Assembly (NCBI GenBank): GCA_050694275.1 | Contig: JBOGXF010000050.1 | Coordinates: forward strand, 1-19,748 | DNA length: 19,748 bases | Origin: JBOGXF01 sp050694275 | GTDB taxonomy: Bacteria > Actinomycetota > CADDZG01 > WHSQ01 | Direction: 5' to 3' | Part shown: piece by piece, positions 13,579-19,748 of the stretch | Layout of the letters: every line of letters starts with the position of its first letter | Position numbering within the stretch: the first letter of the stretch is position 1 | Program-made: the position numbers and the translations under genes | The notes under the pieces: generated by a model | Seen by the model: only the letters and a program-made list of their open reading frames with translations | The model's database searches: none | What the model was told of the DNA's origin: nothing

Positions 13579-16137
13579 CTAGGGGTTGACCCAGATGGTG
13601 ACCTCGGAGCCGCGCTCGACCTCGGTGCCCGCGGGCGGACGCTGCTTCCACACGCGGTCTCGGTTGCGCCGGGCCTGGCCCTCGTTCGACTCCCGCTGAT
13701 AGATGATGTTGACGACCAGACCCTCGTCGCGCAGGATTCGCTTGGCTTCCTCCCGCTTCAGGCCGAGCACGTCGGGCATGGTGACGGTGTCGTCGTCTTC
13801 GCCACCGCTCCCGCCACCTCCGCGGACCGACACGGTCAGCGTCACGGTCGCCCCCTCGCGCGCCTTTTTGCCCCCGCCGGGAGCCTGGGACACGACGAAC
13901 CCGGGCGGGTACTGACGCGTGGGCTCCTCGACCCGGTCGACCTTGAAGCCGGAGTTGTTGAGGATCTTGACCGCCTGATCGACGGGGAAGCCGACGACGT
14001 CGGGAACCTCGAGCCTGTTCTTGGGGGGCCGGCACTGCTTCTTGGGCTCGGTCCCCTTGACGAACTGCGCGGTCGTTCGGAACTCCTCGGGCGTGAGCTT
14101 GCCGGCGAGGCAGCCGGTGCGGACGTCGATGGTGCGGGTGACGAGCCCCGGGGTGGGCGGGAAGTCGTCAGCGGCGATGTTGGCGAGTGCGCGCGACATG
14201 AACCGGCTCCAGATCTCGGCGGGCCACGAGCCGCCGGTCACGGTGAGCCGCGTGGGCCGGCAGACTCCCGGGTCGGGATTCGCGCACGAAGTCTTCATCT
14301 CGATCTCCCCGGCGGGGTAACCGACCCACACCGCGGCCGAGAGCGCGGGCGTGTAGCCCGCGAACCATGCGTCCCTCCACTCCTGAGCGGTGCCGGTCTT
14401 GCCCGCCATCGGGCGACCGATCTGGGCGCCCGTTCCGGTGCCACGCTGGACGACCTGCTCGAGCGCGCCGGTCACGATGCTCGCCACCGCCGGCTCCAGG
14501 ACTTGCTCGGACTCGGTCTTGTCCTGATAGACGACCTTGCCGGTCGCGGTAGTGATCTTCTCGATCGCCACCGGCGGGGTGCGCTCACCGTTGGTCGCGA
14601 ACGCGCTGAAGGCCGATGCCATCCCGAGCGGGTTGACCGGGTTGACCCCGAGCACCGCCGACGGCACCGCCGAGAGCGGGGTGTTTATGCCCATCTCTGT
14701 GGCCAGCTCAACCACGGGTTCCTCGCCTATGTCGAGGATGAGTTGCGCGTACACGACGTTGACGCTGCTCACCGTGGCCTCGAGCAACGACAGGCTCTTG
14801 CCGAAACTGCCGCCTTCGTAGTTCTGCACGGTCCAGTCGTTGCCGGCGTCGGCGTTGGGGAAGACCTTCGAGCTCGACGCGTCGTAGCGCTGGGACAACG
14901 ACACACCATCCTGGATGGCCGCCGCGAGCGCGAACGGCTTGAATGCCGAGCCCGCCTGCCTCCCGGTCCCCGCCGCGGTGCGGCCCGTCTGCTTCGGCCC
15001 GAGACCGGGCTCGGCGAGGATCGCGAGGTTGAGCTTGCCGTAGGGGTCCTTCTTGGGCCGGGCGAACCAGTCGCGCCCACCGACCATCGCCCTGACTCTG
15101 CCGGTGTCGGGCTCCACCGCGACGAGCGACGCGTACGGGTCACTCCCGTTCGGGAGCACCGCCTTCACCGCCTCCTCGGCCGCGTCCTGCATGTCGAGGT
15201 CGACCGTCGTGTGGATGCGCAGACCACCTTGGAAGATCGATTGCGTGCGCTGCGCGACGGTCTTGCCGAGCATCTTGAAGCGCGGGTCGTAGGTCAAAAG
15301 GCGCTGGACGTAATCGACGAAGTAGGGGGCCGGGTAGCGGTCCTTGGGGTCGACGCTCTCGAGCCGCACCTTCTTAGCCGCGGCTGCCTCGGCCTGGTCC
15401 TCGCCGATATGGCCGAGCTCGGCCATCTTGTCGAGGACGAGGTCCCGACGCCGCTTTGCCGGGTCGGGATTGTCGTAGGGATCGTAGGTCTCGGGCGACC
15501 GGATGAGACCGGCGAGCATCGCGCCCTCGTGGATCGATAGCTTGCGCGCGGGTTTGCCGAAGTAGGTCTTGGCCGCGGCCTGGATCCCGTACGCACCGTT
15601 GCCGAAGTACACGGTGTTCAGGTAACGGCGCAAGATCTCGTCCTTACCGAGGAACTTCTCGAGCTGGCGCGACAGGGCGGCTTCCTCGATCTTTCGGTCG
15701 AGCGTCTTGGCCGCTGTCTCCCCGGGGGCGATGATGACGTTCTTGACGTATTGCTGGGTGATGGTCGAGCCGCCCTCTCTTATCTCGCCGCTCGCTGCGT
15801 TGGAAACGGCCGCTCGCATGATCGCTCTGAGATCGACCCCGTCGTGCTCGTAGAAGCGCTCGTCCTCGATGGCGACGACCGCATCCAGGACGTACGGGGG
15901 GATCTTCTTGAGCGACCGGATGAGCTGGCGGTTCTCGGGGCCGTGGAGGGTCGTGATGAGCCGGCCGTCCTTGGCGAAGATCTTGGTCGACTGGGCAAGC
16001 GTCGTGTTGAGATCACGTTTCTTGAGCTCGGGCAGGTTGTCGAGCCGCGCGGCCAGTGGGGCGCACGACGAAGCGACGACTGCCATGAGCGCGAGAAGAG
16101 CGATCCGGGAGCGGAACGGGTGGGACATAGAGGACAT
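13579..16137 (-). CDS. Class A penicillin-binding protein with two PASTA domains, probably a lipoprotein
   Basis: The 852-residue bifunctional enzyme builds peptidoglycan. The GT51 glycosyltransferase (about 60-240) has EDERFYEHDGVD (catalytic Glu91), GGSTITQQ (122-129), KIEEAALSRQLE and YLNTVYFGNGAYGIQAAAKTYF segments. The transpeptidase (about 335-640) has SAFK (Ser397), SVN (458-460) and KTGT (580-583). Two PASTA repeats (about 709-775 and 783-852), which bind peptidoglycan stems, end the protein. The N-terminus is unusual: a short hydrophobic stretch (12-23) ends in Ala-Ser-Ser-Cys25, a lipobox-like site, instead of the usual long membrane helix. ATG 16137 or 16128 may be the start; neither has a clear ribosome binding site. 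It is divergent from tyrS. Confidence 0.95.
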   Translation of the reverse strand: MSSMSHPFRSRIALLALMAVVASSCAPLAARLDNLPELKKRDLNTTLAQSTKIFAKDGRLITTLHGPENRQLIRSLKKIPPYVLDAVVAIEDERFYEHDGVDLRAIMRAAVSNAASGEIREGGSTITQQYVKNVIIAPGETAAKTLDRKIEEAALSRQLEKFLGKDEILRRYLNTVYFGNGAYGIQAAAKTYFGKPARKLSIHEGAMLAGLIRSPETYDPYDNPDPAKRRRDLVLDKMAELGHIGEDQAEAAAAKKVRLESVDPKDRYPAPYFVDYVQRLLTYDPRFKMLGKTVAQRTQSIFQGGLRIHTTVDLDMQDAAEEAVKAVLPNGSDPYASLVAVEPDTGRVRAMVGGRDWFARPKKDPYGKLNLAILAEPGLGPKQTGRTAAGTGRQAGSAFKPFALAAAIQDGVSLSQRYDASSSKVFPNADAGNDWTVQNYEGGSFGKSLSLLEATVSSVNVVYAQLILDIGEEPVVELATEMGINTPLSAVPSAVLGVNPVNPLGMASAFSAFATNGERTPPVAIEKITTATGKVVYQDKTESEQVLEPAVASIVTGALEQVVQRGTGTGAQIGRPMAGKTGTAQEWRDAWFAGYTPALSAAVWVGYPAGEIEMKTSCANPDPGVCRPTRLTVTGGSWPAEIWSRFMSRALANIAADDFPPTPGLVTRTIDVRTGCLAGKLTPEEFRTTAQFVKGTEPKKQCRPPKNRLEVPDVVGFPVDQAVKILNNSGFKVDRVEEPTRQYPPGFVVSQAPGGGKKAREGATVTLTVSVRGGGGSGGEDDDTVTMPDVLGLKREEAKRILRDEGLVVNIIYQRESNEGQARRNRDRVWKQRPPAGTEVERGSEVTIWVNP

Positions 16138-16186
16138 CAGTTTACCGGGCGGGGGTCATTTTCGGGTCGAATACCATCCTCTCGAC

Positions 16187-17401
16187 GTGACACGACCCGA
16201 GATTGAGGATCGGCTCGAAAGGCTCGTCAGGCGGGCCGAGCACGTCGTTCCCGAAGAGGAGCTCGCCCGGCGCCTCGACGAGGGACGCCCCCTGAGGGTC
16301 AAGTTGGGGGTCGACCCCACCGTGCAGGACGTCACCCTCGGATGGGCGGTGCCTCTGCGCAAGCTGCGTGAGTTCCAGGACGAAGGACACATCGCGGTAC
16401 TGATCGTGGGGGATTTCACTGCCAGGATCGGTGACCCCTCCGATAAGTCTGAGACAAGACCGCAACTATCCGAGGACGTTGTGAAGGCAAACGCAGAATC
16501 GTGCCTGACGCAGCTCCTCCACATTCTCTCGAAGGACAACCTCGAGGTCCGTTACAACTCCGAGTGGCTCGGACCACTCGATCTCGCCGACATCCTCCGC
16601 TTGACTTCGTACTACACGGTGGCACGGATGCTCGAGCGCGACGATTTCCGCAAACGCTACGACGCGAATCGACCGATCTCGATGGTCGAGTTCATGTACC
16701 CGCTCATGCAGGCATACGACTCGGTGGCCGTACGGGCCGACGTGGAGTTGGGGGGAAACGATCAGCTGTTCAACCTTCTCGTGGGCCGTGACATACAGAA
16801 GGCCTTCGGCCAGCGAGAGCAGATTGCCCTCACCTTGCCACTTCTGGTGGGAACCGATGGCGTGCAGAAGATGTCGCAGTCGCTAGGCAACTACATCTCT
16901 ATCCATGAGCAAGCCAACGGGATGTTCGGAAAGCTCATGAGCATCTCCGACGACCTCATCTCTCAGTACGGCCTCCTGGCCGCCAATTTCGACCGGACCG
17001 AGGTCGCCGCGCTCGATGCCGCGGCGCGAGCCGGGGGGCCGGACGCGGCGGGGGCGAAGCGCCGGGTCGCGTCCGCGGTGGTGGCGCTGTACCACGGGGA
17101 CGAGGCCGCGACGGGGGCCGAGCGCGCGTTCGATCGCCAGTTCAAGGAGCGAGAGGCGCCCGAGGAGGTTCCCGAAGCGGCGATCCCGCGCGACGCCATC
17201 GACGGCGAGCGCGTCTATTTGCCGCGCGTTCTCGCCGAGCTCGGGCTCGCGTCGTCCCGCACCGAGGCGCGCCGGCTGATTTCTCAAGGCGGCGTGAAGA
17301 TCAACGGCGAACCCACCGCGGCCGAGGAGCACGGCTTCGCGGATCTCAGGGGAGCTCTGGTGCAGGTCGGTAAACGCCGCTTCGTGCGCCTCGTCGATTA
17401 A
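16187..17401 (+). CDS. tyrS: Tyrosyl-tRNA synthetase with an altered HIGH motif
   Basis: The 404-residue class I enzyme charges tRNA-Tyr. It follows the Thermus-type TyrRS: VKLGVDPTVQDVTLGW...VLIVGDFTARIGDPS, YNSEWL, AYDSVAVRADVELGGNDQLFNLLVGR, and a C-terminal S4 RNA-binding domain (about 343-403, LGLASSRTEARRLISQGGVKINGE). Two motifs differ from the usual form. The HIGH motif (HLGH in Thermus) is TLGW at residues 50-53, lacking both histidines, and KMSKS is KMSQS (228-232). All other segments are intact, so this is probably a working enzyme of a divergent clade. GTG 16187 has no ribosome binding site and may be leaderless. The stop codon overlaps the convergent gene. Confidence 0.93.
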   Translation: MTRPEIEDRLERLVRRAEHVVPEEELARRLDEGRPLRVKLGVDPTVQDVTLGWAVPLRKLREFQDEGHIAVLIVGDFTARIGDPSDKSETRPQLSEDVVKANAESCLTQLLHILSKDNLEVRYNSEWLGPLDLADILRLTSYYTVARMLERDDFRKRYDANRPISMVEFMYPLMQAYDSVAVRADVELGGNDQLFNLLVGRDIQKAFGQREQIALTLPLLVGTDGVQKMSQSLGNYISIHEQANGMFGKLMSISDDLISQYGLLAANFDRTEVAALDAAARAGGPDAAGAKRRVASAVVALYHGDEAATGAERAFDRQFKEREAPEEVPEAAIPRDAIDGERVYLPRVLAELGLASSRTEARRLISQGGVKINGEPTAAEEHGFADLRGALVQVGKRRFVRLVD

Positions 17402-17868
17402 GCGCCGGGCTTGAGCATCATCATGATGATGATGACCACCAGCAACAGCGTCAGTATCGGCCCCATCGTCGCGGTCCGCTTGGCGAGAGCCTGAAACCGC
17501 TCGGACTGCGCCTGCCCTTCCTTGGCGAACTCGATCATGCGGCTTAGCGACGGTCTCTGCACGAACACGGAGACGTAGAAGGCGATCTCGTAAAGGACGG
17601 TCGAGCCCACCAACCAGTCCTGCGACCAGAAGGTCGACGAGTAGCCGGCTTCGAAGATGAGCAGGACCCCGGTCAACGGCTGTATGACGATAGCCACCGG
17701 CAAAACAAGCCTGTTCGAGATCGCGAGCATGCTCTCCATGATCGCCAGGCCTCCCGGGCCGGGGTTCTTCTTGGCGGTGGGGCCGAGCACGGCGAAGGCA
17801 AACGTCGGGCCGAACCCGATGATCGCCCCGGCGACGTGAACGAGCAGCAAGAACTCGAAATAGGACAT
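17398..17868 (-). CDS. DUF2269-like integral membrane protein
   Basis: The 156-residue protein starts at ATG 17868, with AGGGGAAA about 5 nt upstream. It has about four hydrophobic segments: MSYFEFLLLVHVAGAIIGFG at the start, LVLPVAIVIQPLTGVLLIF, VLYEIAFYVSVFV, and a C-terminal LTLLLVVIIIMMML. The first segment, with its His (about 11) and GxxxGFGP pattern, fits the predicted membrane family DUF2269, whose function is unknown. Pro/Gly and Lys/Arg-rich loops lie between. Its TAA is read from the same TTAA as the tyrS stop. Confidence 0.8.
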   Translation of the reverse strand: MSYFEFLLLVHVAGAIIGFGPTFAFAVLGPTAKKNPGPGGLAIMESMLAISNRLVLPVAIVIQPLTGVLLIFEAGYSSTFWSQDWLVGSTVLYEIAFYVSVFVQRPSLSRMIEFAKEGQAQSERFQALAKRTATMGPILTLLLVVIIIMMMLKPGA

Positions 17869-17942
17869 CGGTTTCCCCTCCTCGGCTCGATTTGGTGGGA
17901 CTGTAGCGAGGCGGGCGGCCGCGGGCATGGGTTTCCCCGGGC

Positions 17943-17997
17943 GGGAATAGGGCTCTTTCCCAGGCGTTGTGGGAGGGGCCGGAAAGGGCGTTTTCCC
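17943..17997. repeat. Two imperfect inverted repeats upstream of the rRNA promoter
   Basis: GGGAA (17943-17947) faces TTCCC (17957-17961). GGAAAGGGC (17981-17989) is followed by TTTTCCC (17991-17997). Both use the same GGAAA/TTTCC half-sites and lie roughly 50-100 bp before the expected transcription start, where activator or repressor sites are common. The interval from 17869 to 17942 contains nothing else I can identify. Confidence 0.35.
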
Positions 17998-18008
17998 TGG
18001 TCGGTGGT

Positions 18009-18036
18009 TTGACCCCCGGGGCGCGCGGCTGATAGT
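18009..18036 (+). promoter_or_regulatory. Probable rRNA operon promoter
   Basis: The -35 is TTGACC (18009-18014) and the -10 is GATAGT (18031-18036), separated by 16 bp. Transcription would start near 18043. This is the only good sigma-70-type promoter found in the 570 bp between the membrane-protein gene and 16S. A second -10-like TATAGA at 18115-18120 has no -35. Confidence 0.65.
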
Positions 18037-18044
18037 CTGGCCGA

Positions 18045-18183
18045 TGCCCTACGGGGCAAATGGAACGTTGGCATGCGCCGATTTTTGGCGCTACCGAGGA
18101 GAACGGAGCAAGCCTATAGATACCTGAGCCGCACAGACCCAGGTAGCGCGAGGCTCGCCGGTTGCTCTTCGGACCGGCTTTTT
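18045..18183 (+). ncRNA. Structured leader RNA ending in an intrinsic terminator
   Basis: From the probable start, the RNA first forms TGCCC-TACG-GGGCA (18045-18058), a stem with a stable tetraloop. Competing helices follow. GCGCTACC (18088-18095) pairs perfectly with GGTAGCGC (18142-18149). This excludes GCGCC/GGCGC (18075-18079/18087-18091) and TACCTG/CAGGTA (18121-18126/18140-18145). The segment ends in the terminator at 18157-18183. I could not match it to a riboswitch class I know. It is either a control leader of the rRNA operon or a separate small RNA. Confidence 0.5.
18157..18183 (+). terminator. Intrinsic terminator inside the rRNA leader
   Basis: GCCGGT (18157-18162) pairs with ACCGGC (18173-18178) around a 10-nt loop containing TTCG, followed by five T (18179-18183). 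It lies between the only clear promoter and the boxA-like element, so polymerase must pass it to make rRNA. AGCCG at 18127-18131 could pair with CGGCT at 18175-18179 as an antiterminator. Confidence 0.75.
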
Positions 18184-18187
18184 GTTT

Positions 18188-18231
18188 GCCCGCAAAGGGC
18201 GAAGTTTCGCTCCTTGAGAACTGAACAGTGT
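18188..18231 (+). promoter_or_regulatory. rRNA antitermination site (boxB-like hairpin and boxA)
   Basis: GCCC-GCAAA-GGGC (18188-18200) forms a short hairpin, followed by CTCCTTGAGAACTGAACAGTG (from 18210). The latter closely resembles the boxA segment of actinobacterial rRNA leaders (TTTGAGAACTCAATAGTG type), where Nus factors bind to make polymerase resist termination on rRNA. Confidence 0.7.
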
Positions 18232-18339
18232 GCCTGCCGAGAAGCCCGGTCTGGTTGACCGGGTGGAATCGGAGATCAGTGCGATAACCCGTCGCATGAG
18301 TAATGCGATGTACTCAAATGAATGAATCCGGCAAGCGCG

Positions 18340-18433
18340 TTTGATTTTCGAATCAAAGGTGTTCGCCGAACCAGAGATGCAAGCGTCGACACTTTGACCA
18401 GAGGCGGCTTCGCCGCACGCTGTTGTCAAAGTG
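18340..18433 (+). promoter_or_regulatory. Precursor-rRNA stems before mature 16S
   Basis: TTTGATT-TTCG-AATCAAA (18340-18357) is a perfect 7-bp hairpin with a UUCG loop. CACTTTGAC (18390-18398) pairs perfectly with GTCAAAGTG (18425-18433), enclosing GCGGC/GCCGC; it ends 8 nt before the 16S start. Such stems are typical of processed 16S leaders. The matching 3' flank of 16S is outside the window. Confidence 0.5.
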
Positions 18434-18441
18434 CCGAATTC

Positions 18442-19748
<1,307 letters not shown>

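Noticed and set aside
14503..15540. 345-residue open frame on the plus strand
   Set aside because: It is antisense to the transpeptidase region of the PBP gene, whose motifs are all intact; high GC content opens such frames.
18043..18183. The rRNA leader as a known riboswitch (SAH, c-di-GMP-I or ydaO type)
   Set aside because: Short matches occur (for example GAGGAG and GGCTCG as in SAH, GGGGCAAA as in c-di-GMP-I), but the other conserved bases of each class are missing or in the wrong order.

Overview
The window is GC-rich DNA that looks like an uncultured, deep-branching actinobacterium (Actinomycetota). Three things point there: the gene order infC-rpmI-rplT-tsnR...pheS-pheT-argF...mpg...tyrS, which is an actinobacterial neighbourhood (Mycobacterium tuberculosis has the same genes in this order, with more genes between them); the frequent GTG/TTG starts; and the actinobacterial-type rRNA leader with a boxA-like element. 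I cannot place it below phylum with confidence.

Layout. Positions 1-4103 hold envelope and stress functions: the first codons of a minus-strand gene at the left edge, a lipoprotein built from two nearly identical 183-residue units, a small lipoprotein, an ECF sigma factor with its RskA-type anti-sigma factor, and a secreted protein with a lysine run after its signal peptide. Positions 4113-4991 hold a MazF-type toxin with a ribbon-helix-helix antitoxin, its palindromic operator, and a cold-shock protein. Positions 5041-13496 are the translation block: a minus-strand DUF1844 protein, then infC, rpmI, rplT, an rRNA methyltransferase, a small orphan histidine kinase, pheS, pheT, argF and mpg. 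From the methyltransferase onward every junction overlaps by 1-4 nt, so these genes look translationally coupled. A convergent class A penicillin-binding protein (13579-16137, minus), a divergent tyrS and a convergent membrane protein follow. The last 1.9 kb hold an rRNA promoter, a structured leader with an intrinsic terminator, a boxA-like element and the 5' part of a 16S rRNA gene that runs off the right edge.

The main discovery is inside the 16S gene: a 330-nt, ORF-less group I intron at 19218-19547. It sits after the nucleotide equivalent to E. coli U788, in the 790 loop of the decoding region. All core helices (P1, P2, P3-P8, P9 series), the U.G pair at the 5' splice site and the terminal guanosine can be drawn by hand. 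It also destroys the target of common 16S PCR primers. Other points of interest are an attenuator-like leader before the rRNA genes, an attenuator-like leader and probable AUC start for infC, a tyrosyl-tRNA synthetase whose HIGH motif reads TLGW, a class A PBP that appears to be a lipoprotein, and an arginine cluster reduced here to argF.
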